Both the position numbers and the translations under genes were made by a program. From JBGPTK01 sp963797765 (lineage in GTDB: Bacteria > Acidobacteriota > Terriglobia > Acidiferrales > UBA7541), in NCBI GenBank assembly GCA_963797765.1, contig CAWCQU010000003.1, positions 2,108,001 through 2,172,000 of the forward strand: a stretch of 64,000 nt of DNA, given 5' to 3'. The notes under the pieces are model-generated. The model saw only the letters and a program-made list of their open reading frames with translations, was not told where the DNA came from and made no database searches. Of this stretch, positions 8,915 to 17,875 are shown piece after piece (within the stretch, counting starts at the first letter, position 1; each line of letters opens with the position of its first letter).

Positions 8915-10633
8915 TCACGCTCGCCGCAGGCCGCTCCGCATCAGGCGCGGGCCAAGAATCCAAACCGCGGCGTAGACAATCAGGGACACGGCAAAAGCTC
9001 CCGCACTTCCGCACCGCAGGTCCTCGAACAGCAGCTTTACTGTGACAAACGCGATAGCAAGATATGCGATCCACGTCAGTTCCACTCTTCTCCAACGGGC
9101 GCCGCTGAAACCCAGCGCCAGCGCCGCCACGCACGTTACAAACGTTCGGATCACCGCCAATCGCGCCGCGGCAGCAGGCACCGCCGCGCCCTTTGTGAGC
9201 GAATCCATCGCAACCACCGCCAGCGCCACGGCAGCATAGACGGCCAGCGCCGCGGGAAGAAAGCGAGGCAATCGCTGATACCACTGTTCCGTCGCCGAGT
9301 TTCCTCCCAGCATGTAACAAACGACAGCAGAAGCCGCCCCCATCCAAAAGACCCAGTTGGCAGCGGACGGAAGGACACCTAATAAAGCATGACCCGCATA
9401 GCCGAGCAGGCCGGAGAAAAACGCGGCGGCGGCCAGATACGTCATTCCATGAAACCGGATGGTTAGGTTGCCGGTTCGGACGCCGGCGAAAGTTGCCACG
9501 ATCGCCGCCAGACTGAGGAACAGCGCCAGCACCGTCGGCTGGAAAGATAGGAGACTTCCTGCCAGGAAAAACGCGGCGCTCCAGGAGGCAAAGACGTGGT
9601 AATTGCGGCGTTCCTTCACGCGGTCGAACCATGCAAACGCCGCCCAATAACACCCCGCAGCCACCAGAAGAAAGAAGATGCCCAACTCTGCTGCCAGGGC
9701 CTCGTTACCAACACGCAGCACACCTACTACTAAAAGCAGGGATGCCGCCGCCAACTGCGCATTCTCAAAGAAAGTGATCGTCCGGCGAAGAATCCTGGAT
9801 CGGAAGACGACGCTCGCCGAGTAGATTACGAACAGCGCTGAAAGGAGCAACAGCACTACCGCGGAAGGGATCAACTTGTACTCGAGCGAGATGCTCTGCT
9901 GCCTCGCAGCCACATCCAAAAGCACCCAGACAGCAATGTTTGCCGCCATAGCAGCGACGGGCCTCAAACCGAGCCAGTGATCGCGGCAGGCTGCAAGTTC
10001 AGTGGCCAAAGCAATCACCAAAAGAGCCGAAGTTAACGGAACCAGATCGCGAGTGGCGATCAGCAGCGCGAGAGTGGTAATAACAGCGGAGGAAGTAGCA
10101 ATCCACACGACCGGGGCGAGTTTGCGCCGCCATGCCAGAATAGACGCCAGCACCACGAATGCGACGAGTGCCGCGGCAGTCGCCGCGACGGACAAGAATT
10201 TGAATCGCACGGTGACTTCCCAAAGCATCGGGGAAAGGATCAAGGCGGCGGTGATTCCGTAAGCGGTGCTGGCAAATCGAACGTCCGCGCGAACTCGAGT
10301 CGCCCCTACCAGCCAGCCGCCGGCATACGCCAGCGCCACTGCCACCACCGCTAAAGGTGGAAATGATCCAGATTCGGCGGCGGCACGAAGAAGGTAGGCG
10401 CCTGCAATTCCAAGGATCGATTGGCCCACTACGCGAATTGCGCCCGCGGGCCGCGCTGAGGAAGTCTCCGATTCGGGTAGCGGTAGGTTTGCCGCGCGAA
10501 TTTCCGGTTCGTAAGGGTAGGCGCTCGCCGTTTCCTGGCTTTGTTCCAGGAGAGAAACGCGGCGCTCCAACTCTTTCACCTGGCTGGTGAGTCGCTCCAG
10601 ATCCGGCGCGGAATCGTCGAGAGGTTTGTGCAT
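8915..10633 (-). CDS. DUF2339-like multi-pass membrane protein
   Basis: 572-residue integral membrane protein. An N-terminal coiled coil (about 10-40, LTSQVKELERRVSLLEQS) is followed by roughly 14 or more hydrophobic segments from residue 65 to the end, rich in Ala, Leu and Val. This coiled-coil plus many-helix layout resembles DUF2339 membrane proteins, whose function is unknown. The ATG at 10633 is preferred over a TTG one codon upstream. The 155-base gap to the cytochrome module shows no gene. Confidence 0.8.
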   Translation of the reverse strand: MHKPLDDSAPDLERLTSQVKELERRVSLLEQSQETASAYPYEPEIRAANLPLPESETSSARPAGAIRVVGQSILGIAGAYLLRAAAESGSFPPLAVVAVALAYAGGWLVGATRVRADVRFASTAYGITAALILSPMLWEVTVRFKFLSVAATAAALVAFVVLASILAWRRKLAPVVWIATSSAVITTLALLIATRDLVPLTSALLVIALATELAACRDHWLGLRPVAAMAANIAVWVLLDVAARQQSISLEYKLIPSAVVLLLLSALFVIYSASVVFRSRILRRTITFFENAQLAAASLLLVVGVLRVGNEALAAELGIFFLLVAAGCYWAAFAWFDRVKERRNYHVFASWSAAFFLAGSLLSFQPTVLALFLSLAAIVATFAGVRTGNLTIRFHGMTYLAAAAFFSGLLGYAGHALLGVLPSAANWVFWMGAASAVVCYMLGGNSATEQWYQRLPRFLPAALAVYAAVALAVVAMDSLTKGAAVPAAAARLAVIRTFVTCVAALALGFSGARWRRVELTWIAYLAIAFVTVKLLFEDLRCGSAGAFAVSLIVYAAVWILGPRLMRSGLRRA

Positions 10634-10790
10634 CAATCCGCCCGCTTCCCGGCCTGCCGAGGGATGTTTAGTCCGCCCCGAGCGGCAGATCGGCGGTGGA
10701 TACTTGCAACACGCCCTTTTCCGCCCTCAAGGCAGCAGTAGTTCCGCTGGCACTCACAAAATGACTCCGAGAGGGATGGTCCAAAATCCC

Positions 10791-12059
10791 TCAGGTCTTC
10801 TGCGTCTTCCGCTCGATCTGCCGGATGTAGAGGAACAGCCCGATCACCGACAATAGAATGAATACCAACGCCAATCCCAAGCCGCGGCGGCGATAGTCGC
10901 GCTCAGCCAGCGCATCCTTACCCGCTTGCAAGTTCTTTGCGGCCAATTTCAAGCCCGCCTGGATATCCTGGTCTACAAGATCCTTTTGGAAACTATGGAT
11001 GGTCACGCGAGCCTTGGTAAGCGCATCACGTGCCTGGTCCTCTTCGAGCCTGGCAGAGCTCACTTCCATTCCGGAGGATTCGGCAACGTTGAGCACCTGA
11101 TTCGCATTCTTGATGGCGCCGTCCAATTGAGTCAAACCGGCGAGCATTTCTGCTCTGGCCTTATCGCAATCATCTCCCGGAGTGTGACACTGCATGCACA
11201 CGGCCTGTGGTCCGGTGCCCAGCTTCGCGTCCGTGGGATGGCTGATGCCGTGATTGCCGTGGCACACGACGCACCCCGGAAGATCGGCGGCCTGGAAAGC
11301 GGCCTTGTGCGAACTCTTCTCGTACATCTGGTCCTGGAAGACATGGCATGTCGAGCAGACGTTCTGCACCGAGGCGACTCCCGGGGGCGCAGCGCCATGA
11401 TTTCCGTGGCAGGTGGTGCACGTGGGCGCGCTCAGGTCGCCACGGACCACCATCGCTTCATGGTGTACGCTGGTGCTGTACTTTTCGAACTGGTCGGTGG
11501 GAATCGAATACCCCTTCATATACGAAGCGTCGGCATGGCAGCGCGCGCATGTCTGAGCCACATTGAGCGGGTGGACCTTGGAGCGTGTGTCGCTGGCAGG
11601 ACGCAGGTCGTGCACGCTATGGCAATCGGTGCACACCGCTACCTTTGTATCACCCTTCGCGAACAGCTTCCCGTGAACGCTGGTTTTGTACTGGCTCAAT
11701 TGATCGGTTCGCAAGGAGGGATTGTATTTCCGCATGTAGGCCCCATCGGAATGGCAGCTTCCGCAAAGCGCGGGGACCTGGCTGCGCTCGATTTTTCCTT
11801 TGAAGCCTGACTCCTTGCTCATCGCGTCCTGATCGTCCTTCGTGGGATTCCCACCGTGGCAACTGGCGCAGTTCAATCCCTTTTGCGAATGAATGTCCTG
11901 GGCAAATTGTTCCGCGGTTACCTGCAGGGGAGGATCGAGCACGCTGTGGCAATCGAGGCAGGTGTTCGCTGTCTGCGCGCGAGCCACGCCACCACAGGCG
12001 CAGAGCGCCGCCAGAAGGATCGCCGCTCGAAAAATTCCGCTATTTCGCCATGTATCCAT
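10791..12059 (-). CDS. Nine-haem membrane-anchored c-type cytochrome
   Basis: 422-residue multihaem cytochrome, last gene of a quinol-oxidising operon. A signal peptide (ending GGVARAQ) is followed by nine CXXCH motifs: CLDCH, CASCH, CGSCH, CTDCH, CARCH, CTTCH, CSTCH, CVVCH and CMQCH, within about residues 34-290. Next come a helical region (about 300-380) and one C-terminal transmembrane helix (LALVFILLSVIGLFLYI) with a basic tail. It overlaps the cytochrome b gene by 20 bases, so translation is coupled. It probably takes the place of cytochrome c1/f as acceptor from the Rieske protein. Confidence 0.93.
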   Translation of the reverse strand: MDTWRNSGIFRAAILLAALCACGGVARAQTANTCLDCHSVLDPPLQVTAEQFAQDIHSQKGLNCASCHGGNPTKDDQDAMSKESGFKGKIERSQVPALCGSCHSDGAYMRKYNPSLRTDQLSQYKTSVHGKLFAKGDTKVAVCTDCHSVHDLRPASDTRSKVHPLNVAQTCARCHADASYMKGYSIPTDQFEKYSTSVHHEAMVVRGDLSAPTCTTCHGNHGAAPPGVASVQNVCSTCHVFQDQMYEKSSHKAAFQAADLPGCVVCHGNHGISHPTDAKLGTGPQAVCMQCHTPGDDCDKARAEMLAGLTQLDGAIKNANQVLNVAESSGMEVSSARLEEDQARDALTKARVTIHSFQKDLVDQDIQAGLKLAAKNLQAGKDALAERDYRRRGLGLALVFILLSVIGLFLYIRQIERKTQKT

Positions 12060-13125
12060 AGATCGTCATCGCAGTGATGTAGAAGAGCGCGAATACGCCA
12101 GCTCCCATCACCACTCTCCGGCCGCGTCCACGGCCCAGTTGTTCGAAGAACGGCAGCAGCAGCCACAGAAATCCCGCCACGCCAAAAACGAGGATGCCCA
12201 GCACCTCGCCATCCACAAACCACACCTTGGCCGGAATTTCTTTCAGTGTTTGAAACATGAACATGAAATACCATTCGGGACGAATGCCCGCGGGAGCCGC
12301 CGCAAACGGGTCTGCTTTTGTTCCCAATTCCCAGGGCAGAATCGCAGCCAATGCTCCCAGCACTCCCAGCGCGATGTACCACGCCATCATCTCGCGCAGG
12401 AAGAAATTGGGGAAAAACTTCATCTGCCGCGCCTCACCCGGAGAGGCTTTCCAGCGCGCTTCCACGCCCGGCGGCACGCTCATGCCGAAATTTTGGACCA
12501 GCGCCAGGTGAATGAGCACCAGCAACGTGGTCAACCCCGGCAACACGGCAACGTGGAATCCGAAAAAGCGGGTGACCGTCGCCCCGGTCACTTCTTCGCC
12601 CCCGCGCAGGAAAACCATCAATCCATGACCGACCAGCGGCACCTGGCCCGCGATCTCCGTGCCAACTTTGGTGGCGAAAAATGCCAGCGTGTTCCAGGGA
12701 AGCAGGTAACCGCTGAAACCGAATCCCATGGTCAAGAACAGCAACAACATGCCGCTGATCCAGGTCAGTTCCCGGGGCTTGCGGTAGGCGCGCAGGAAAA
12801 CCACGCTAAACATATGGGCGAATGCAGTGAGCACCATCAGGTTGGCCGCCCAGGAATGAATCGAGCGCACCAGCCAGCCAAACTGCACCCGCGTCATGAT
12901 GTACTGCACGCTCTCGAATGAGTCATTGGCTCCGGGGCGGTAGTAAAGCAACAGCAGGATTCCCGTGCACACCTGGATCATGAAGAGAAAGAGAGTGATT
13001 CCCCCCAGAAAATACCAGTAGGAAAGCTTGTGAACAGGGACAGTTTTCTTTTTCAGCGGTCCGATGAGTTCCGCAAAGTGAAAGCGCTCATCCAGCCAAT
13101 CATGGACGCGCTTGATTACACTCAC
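12040..13125 (-). CDS. Cytochrome b (bc1/b6f type), fused N- and C-terminal parts
   Basis: 361-residue membrane cytochrome b for quinol oxidation. The N-terminal four-helix haem-binding half (about 30-230) includes HSWAANLMVLTAFAHM and GFHVAVLPGL, with histidines placed for two b haems. The C-terminal subunit IV-like half has the quinol-site PEWY motif (IRPEWYFMFMFQTLKEIP). It starts at GTG one base after the Rieske stop. With the Rieske and two c-type cytochromes it forms a complete bc-type module. Confidence 0.95.
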   Translation of the reverse strand: MSVIKRVHDWLDERFHFAELIGPLKKKTVPVHKLSYWYFLGGITLFLFMIQVCTGILLLLYYRPGANDSFESVQYIMTRVQFGWLVRSIHSWAANLMVLTAFAHMFSVVFLRAYRKPRELTWISGMLLLFLTMGFGFSGYLLPWNTLAFFATKVGTEIAGQVPLVGHGLMVFLRGGEEVTGATVTRFFGFHVAVLPGLTTLLVLIHLALVQNFGMSVPPGVEARWKASPGEARQMKFFPNFFLREMMAWYIALGVLGALAAILPWELGTKADPFAAAPAGIRPEWYFMFMFQTLKEIPAKVWFVDGEVLGILVFGVAGFLWLLLPFFEQLGRGRGRRVVMGAGVFALFYITAMTIYGYMAK

Positions 13126-13126
13126 C

Positions 13127-13597
13127 TCAGGCCTCCCGCTTGCGGCTGACCACGATCTCGTCTCCGCGCACGTGGACTTGGAAAACTTCCAGCGGACGAG
13201 GAGGCGGACCGGAAATATTGCGCCCGTTCAGGTCGTACAGACCGTTATGGCAGGCGCACCAGATCTCGTTGATGTCGTTGCGATACTGCACCGTGCAGCT
13301 CAAGTGGGTACAGACAGCCGAAAGGGCGCGATACTCGCCCTCGGCCGTCATCAGCAGCAGCCCCGGGCGAGTACCGAACCGGAAAATCTTCGATCCATTG
13401 GGTTTTATTTCTCCCACTTTGGAGGCCACCACTTCATCTCCGCCCAGGTCGGTGACCGGGGGCGGAACCAGGTAGCGCACCACCGGGTAAACGAAGGCCA
13501 CGATCGATGCAAACAGCCCTCCGCCCAACAGCATTTCGACGAAGCGCCGCCGCACGGGCTGAATCCTTGCGGGTTCTTGAGTATCCATGGAAGTCAT
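13127..13597 (-). CDS. Rieske 2Fe-2S protein of the bc-type complex
   Basis: 156-residue Rieske subunit with one N-terminal membrane anchor (about 20-45, LLGGGLFASIVAFVYPVVRYL). The cluster-binding motifs are CTHLSC and CACHNGLYDLNG, supplying two Cys and two His. The first box (CTHLSC) keeps both cysteines, and the second (CACHNGLYDLNG) lacks a second Cys after the His, so the classical disulphide may be different. It moves electrons from quinol at the cytochrome b site to a c-type cytochrome. It is the second gene of the operon. Confidence 0.94.
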   Translation of the reverse strand: MTSMDTQEPARIQPVRRRFVEMLLGGGLFASIVAFVYPVVRYLVPPPVTDLGGDEVVASKVGEIKPNGSKIFRFGTRPGLLLMTAEGEYRALSAVCTHLSCTVQYRNDINEIWCACHNGLYDLNGRNISGPPPRPLEVFQVHVRGDEIVVSRKREA

Positions 13598-13633
13598 AAT
13601 TTCTGTTTTAGAATTCTGTTGTGCGGTGGTTGG

Positions 13634-13984
13634 TCAGTGGCTCTTCGCTAAATCACGGATGTACGCCGTCAGCTTATCGATCTGTTCTTTGCTCAGCTTT
13701 GTTTCGTAAGCCGGCATCTTATTTTTGCCCTTGACGATGACTGCCTTCAGTTCGGCATCACTCATCTTCTGGACATCCGCGGAATGCATGTCGGGAATTT
13801 TCAACTTTTCTCCCATGGGCGTCTTTCCCGTGCCGGTCGGGCCATGGCAAACCGCACACTTGCTCTTGTAGAGGCTTTCCCCAGTCTCTTGAGCCCGCGC
13901 GGGAAGGCCAAACAAAAGCACTGCTCCGATCAAGCTTATGGTAAAAACTAAATTATTACTTATATTAAAAGTAATCTTCGTCAT
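13634..13984 (-). CDS. Small mono-haem cytochrome c of the bc operon
   Basis: 116-residue periplasmic cytochrome c, first gene of the operon. It has a signal peptide (about 1-31, ending LPARAQ), a haem motif CAVCH and a distal Met in NKMPAYETKLS. The start at 13984 was chosen because GGAGGG lies at ideal spacing; the frame stays open upstream to 14362 but that stretch does not look like protein. It is the likely soluble or lipid-facing acceptor for the nine-haem cytochrome. Spacing to the Rieske gene is 36 bases. Confidence 0.92.
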   Translation of the reverse strand: MTKITFNISNNLVFTISLIGAVLLFGLPARAQETGESLYKSKCAVCHGPTGTGKTPMGEKLKIPDMHSADVQKMSDAELKAVIVKGKNKMPAYETKLSKEQIDKLTAYIRDLAKSH

Positions 13985-14764
13985 CAGTGCCCTCCGGCAT
14001 TTTAAGTCTCTTGTTTGGCCTCTTCCGGCCATCTTGCTCGTCCTCGAGTTCGTTCCTGGCTGAAGGATTAGCGAAATTGCCGCGGAATTTGCGTCGCGAA
14101 AAAATATTTTGCGCCGTGCGAATGCTGCCACTTTGAATTCAGCGAGGGCGTCGGGCGGTCCGTAACATTGGCCGGCTTGCAATCGGTCGTGACGGCAAGG
14201 CACAATTTCCGATTCCAATCCGCTCTTTGCCCCCCACAGAACATATGCCACGCCTTGCCACGAATCAAGCTCGGATTTTCGTAACCTTTCCTGTGCGCAT
14301 CGCGCCTCGCTCCTGCCCGATGCACGAGTCAGTACATTCCGCAATCTTTTCTGAATTCCCAAGAAAGCTAGAAAGCGCTGTGTCCCAAGTCACGGAGATT
14401 GGTGGCTGCGGTCACACTACGCGGACAGGGGATGAAGTTCGTCAGAGCTCGCAAGCTGCGAATTGAGTCGAGGTAGTTCGAGACTGGTGGCATTCTTCAT
14501 CGCCTCCGTCAGACGGCCCGGTTCGCACTAGCGCACACAAAAGTTCCAATGCAATTCCGCGGGTGTAGAATAGTTGGAAGCTATCTCGTAAGTGGTTTGT
14601 AGGGGGTCGGAGCTTCAACTCCAACATTAAATTGCGTTGAAGAGTTGGGCTTTAGCCCCTGAGGGCGGGCTGAGAAACCTGCCGAACCATTTATGAAATA
14701 TGCTTTATTTGGAATGGAACTTAAATCGGGAACTTGGGTTATATCTCTCGAGGGGGTCAAACCG
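13985..14764. other. Intergenic region with divergent promoters and a repeat
   Basis: About 780 bases without a convincing gene between the cytochrome operon and the YXWGXW gene. It holds a near-palindrome GTGT-N6-TCAC at 14380-14393 (one mismatch from the Crp-like sites at 2107 and 5311) and a two-hairpin repeat at 14594-14670. One frame is open through the first part but has no start signal. Confidence 0.5.
14594..14670. repeat. Two-hairpin intergenic repeat, copy 1
   Basis: Two short hairpins in tandem: GTCGGAGCTTCAACTCCAAC and GGGCTTTAGCCC. The same arrangement recurs at 19374-19455 with better-preserved pairing (GTCGGAGCTTCAGCTCCGAC). It resembles REP-type elements that spread between genes with the help of a transposase encoded elsewhere; no such gene is in this window. 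Confidence 0.65.
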
Positions 14765-15718
14765 ATGAAGATCCGTATCCTCTGCTTGCTATTGCTCACC
14801 ACCGTGATTTTGGCCATTCCCGCACCGTCTTCCGCTCAAATTGCTGTGGGCGTCTCAATCCGTGTTGGCCCACCCAGATTGCCGGTTTACACCCAACCCA
14901 TCTGTCCTGGTCCCGGATATATATGGACGCCAGGCTACTGGGCTTACGGCACTGACGATTATTATTGGGTTCCCGGAACTTGGGTGATGCCGCCTCGCGT
15001 TGGCGTGCTCTGGACTCCAGGCTATTGGGGTTGGGGCGGCGGTTTCTACGCTTGGCATGCCGGCTATTGGGGACCCCATGTCGGCTTCTACGGTGGAATT
15101 AACTATGGATTTGGCTACGGCGGAGTGGGGTACTGGGGAGGACGTTGGGACCACGGAGTCTTCGCCTACAATCGCGCCTACAACAACGTGAATGTGACGG
15201 TGGTTCACAATACCTACAACCGCACTGTCGTGAACAACAACGTCAACGTGAACCGCACCAGTTTTAATGGCGGCACGGGCGGAACATCCGCTCGACCCAC
15301 TGCCTCGGAACAATCCGCCGCGCGCGAACAACACATCTCCGCAACTTCAGAACAGGCTCAGCACGAGCACGCTGCCAGCACCAACCGCGCGCAATTCGCC
15401 TCGCAGAATCATGGCCGTCCGCAATATGCCGCCACCGGGAAGCCGGGAGATTTTAGCGGCCACGGATCGGTGGCCGCGCGAGGCTTTGGAAATCAGAATC
15501 GAGACGCCGGAAACACCGGCGGAAACCACAGAAACGGAAACAACGCCGAAGGAGCGACGCACCGCAACGCTTCCTTCAATGGCCAGCACAATAACGGGAC
15601 GCAGCACAACAACGCGGCTCAGCCAAATCATCAGCCCCATCAGGGTGGACAGGGCGGCGGACAGCATGGCGAGGGTGGTCATCCTCACGGCGAGGCCGGA
15701 GGCGGGCATCCCCACTAG
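14765..15718 (+). CDS. Secreted YXWGXW-type repeat protein
   Basis: 317-residue exported protein. A signal peptide (about 1-25, ending PAPSSAQ) precedes four or five aromatic Gly/Pro/Trp repeats (PGYIWTPGYWAYG, VPGTWVMPPRVG, WTPGYWGWGGG, HAGYWGPHVG) and then a low-complexity tail rich in Asn, His, Gln and Gly. The family is cell-surface or outer-membrane-associated with no known activity. The His-rich tail could bind metal; that is inference. The start at 14765 follows GAGGGGG and gives a clean signal peptide; an in-frame ATG at 14693 is less likely. Confidence 0.88.
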   Translation: MKIRILCLLLLTTVILAIPAPSSAQIAVGVSIRVGPPRLPVYTQPICPGPGYIWTPGYWAYGTDDYYWVPGTWVMPPRVGVLWTPGYWGWGGGFYAWHAGYWGPHVGFYGGINYGFGYGGVGYWGGRWDHGVFAYNRAYNNVNVTVVHNTYNRTVVNNNVNVNRTSFNGGTGGTSARPTASEQSAAREQHISATSEQAQHEHAASTNRAQFASQNHGRPQYAATGKPGDFSGHGSVAARGFGNQNRDAGNTGGNHRNGNNAEGATHRNASFNGQHNNGTQHNNAAQPNHQPHQGGQGGGQHGEGGHPHGEAGGGHPH

Positions 15719-15759
15719 AAATAGGAATCGTTCGGCGCACACTTGCCAGCGGGCGGTTC

Positions 15760-16197
15760 TTAGCTGGTTTGCGGATGATTGATTCGCCACTCGAAGGGTC
15801 GGAATTCTGCAAGCTTGCTAAAGTCGCGCGCGTTCGCGGTGATCACCGCAATTCCCAAGCGGCCCGCGCTGATCGCAATTAGCGCGTCGTTGGTCAATCG
15901 TCCCTTTCCTATTTTCTCGTAATCGTATTTGGCGGCTAACCTGGCGAGCACTTTCCCAGTTTGTGTCCAGTCCCCAAGGTTGGGAACTACTATCCGGCCG
16001 GCTCCGTGGAAATCTCGCTCCAGACGCTCCACAACGTGACGATCACGCGAGTTCACGCCCGCGTAGAGTTCCTCAAGAACCACCGAGCTCAGCCATACCG
16101 GCGCCCCTTCCGAGATCCGTCTCAGATCCAATGCGAAATCGTTTCTCGAGCGCAAGCCTGTGATGTAGATCGACGAATCAAAAAGGACCGGCCGCAT
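15760..16197 (-). CDS. PIN-domain toxin, VapC-like
   Basis: 145-residue PIN-fold ribonuclease. The acidic residues of the family are visible: Asp in VLFDSSIYI (N-terminus), Glu in VLEELYAGV, Asp in LTNDALIAISA, and Asp in ITANARDFSKL. It starts directly after the stop of the upstream small gene at 16198-16425, the usual layout of a VapBC toxin-antitoxin pair. Predicted to cleave RNA when free of its antitoxin. Confidence 0.88.
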   Translation of the reverse strand: MRPVLFDSSIYITGLRSRNDFALDLRRISEGAPVWLSSVVLEELYAGVNSRDRHVVERLERDFHGAGRIVVPNLGDWTQTGKVLARLAAKYDYEKIGKGRLTNDALIAISAGRLGIAVITANARDFSKLAEFRPFEWRINHPQTS

Positions 16198-16425
16198 CTA
16201 GTGATCCAAAGCACCGTATACGTCTTTAATGTCGATGCCGCTTGTCACGAATCGCTCGTTGGCTTCGAGCGCTATCCGGTTCTTCTCGTGCTCGGAAATT
16301 ACCAGATCCAACGCGCGGTCAATGGCCTCGGTTTCCGTTCCAGCACGTAACACTTTCTGGACGCGCTTGATTTTCACGGGATCCAGACGATAGTGCTTGT
16401 GGGCTCGAGCTCGGCCAGCTGCCAT
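16198..16425 (-). CDS. Antitoxin of the VapBC-like pair
   Basis: 75-residue basic protein immediately upstream of the PIN toxin; its TAG stop abuts the toxin ATG. It contains a helical DNA-binding-like segment (KIKRVQKVLRAGTETEAIDR) typical of ribbon-helix-helix antitoxins, and an acidic C-terminus likely to embrace the toxin. The start at 16425 is chosen for the upstream GAGG; the frame stays open to 16857 but that part overlaps the glycosyltransferase gene and is not protein-like. Confidence 0.8.
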   Translation of the reverse strand: MAAGRARAHKHYRLDPVKIKRVQKVLRAGTETEAIDRALDLVISEHEKNRIALEANERFVTSGIDIKDVYGALDH

Positions 16426-16579
16426 GCAGTTTGCCTCGGGCTTGAGTATAACGGTTCCATGTACACAACACCACACTTTATGAACATGCTTGCAATTCGC
16501 TGACGCAAGCATAAATGGCAATCCACAGGCCCCCAGCGCACTTTCATTCATTAAAGATGGTTTCTTAAGCCAAACGGCG

Positions 16580-17763
16580 TCAAACGCGATCGAAGGCTGA
16601 TTCTTGCTGCGCGGTCCGGTCAACTTGCCCAGCGCCTTCCAGAATTTTCTGCAGAAACTCCGGGATCTCGAAGAGTGCGCGATTCTCCATCGCTTCGGCG
16701 TTTTTGCGAAAATGAGAAAACGTCGCCGGTTCGAGCAACTCAGACACAGCCGCCGAAATCTGTGAAAAGCTGCGCAGCACCAGCCCAACCTGCTTTTCAC
16801 GAACCCATTCGGTGTTGTAGCGTTCCTGCGGAAGCGTCCATGCATTCCTCTCCACAATCACGGGAAGACCCATCGCCAGAGCTTCGGCCAGACTTCCGGG
16901 TCCGGGCTTGCCAATGAAAAAATCTGCCAGTTGCATGTAATAAGGCACATTATTTGTGAAGCCTTCCACCACCCGCGGCATTATTGATTCGATGCTTCGC
17001 AATTTCTGCGCCAGGGCCTCGTTGCGGCCGCAAATCAGGATTAGTTGGACAGGCAGATTTGATTCCCGGAGCCGCTTCTCTATCTCAAGTGTCTTTCCGC
17101 TGGCGCCCTGTCCGCCGAAAAGGACCAGGGCAGTTTTGAGCTCCGGGTGCAGCCCCAACTTTTGCCTTTCCTCTTCTCGATTCACTTTCGCATAGTTATA
17201 AAATCGCGGATTCAGGATCATTCCCGAACTGCGAAAGATTGTCGCTCCGGCACCGGCAATCTTTTTTGCTTGTTCCACGGCCCGGTCGGAACCGCAAACA
17301 AAATATTGGTTCTGCCGCTCAATCCAGAAATGCGGCGGGTAATCCGCGATGTCGGTAAGAATCGTCACGAATGCAGCCCGCGGCGCTGCGCCACGCAGGC
17401 TTTGAAAAAGCGCCAGGTTGAAGTGCGGCACAACCGATGCCACCAGGTCCGGCCGTATTTCGCGCCACAGCTTTTCGAGTAGCCGCACAGTTTGTGGATG
17501 AAATAAAAAAATACAGCCTTGCAGCATCCTCATCAACTGCGGACTGCCCAGAGTCCATCCATTTCGCAGCATCCGGTTGTAAACTTCCTGGATCCGGATG
17601 CCGGTGAGCGACCGGACAAAATCAATTGAATCCAGAATCTCCTGCAGGTTGATCAGCTCCACGTCCCAATCCGGTTTGGTCTGGGAATCACTTCCTCGAG
17701 AGAGGTTGCTGCGCTGCGATGACCGCCGCCCGCGTCGAAAAAAACAAAAACGATTTTTTTCAT
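16580..17763 (-). CDS. GT28 glycosyltransferase, MGDG synthase-like (frameshifted near N-terminus)
   Basis: Glycolipid-type glycosyltransferase of about 394 residues once one base is restored. It begins MKKIVFVFFDAGGGHRSAA, the acceptor-lipid loop of MGDG synthase-like enzymes, and continues with WDVELINLQEILDS, the GT28 donor half (ALVLFGGQGASGKTLEIE) and FFIGKPGPGSLAEALAMGLP. The N-terminal part is in a different frame from the rest; a single base lost around 17683-17690 (at a C or T run) restores continuity. It lies divergent from PHP and PAP2 genes, suggesting a glycolipid locus. Without the shift, the frame could only start upstream in non-homologous sequence. Confidence 0.82.
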
Positions 17764-17875
17764 CGCGCGAGATTCTGGCACAACTGTGCTTGCGCGATGT
17801 GCCTAAACATGTACTGTTAATGCATTTTATTGCTGCATTCTCCGTACCGTAACAAAGCCGCTTCATCCTGAATCC

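Noticed and set aside
13985..14362. Upstream extension of the small cytochrome c
   Set aside because: The signal peptide and GGAGGG ribosome site place the start at 13984.
16426..16857. N-terminal extension of the VapB-like antitoxin
   Set aside because: It overlaps the glycosyltransferase C-terminus, has no protein-like pattern, and a good ribosome site lies at 16425.
17679..17690. Programmed frameshift in the glycosyltransferase
   Set aside because: No slippery heptamer or downstream structure is evident at the shift; an indel is simpler.
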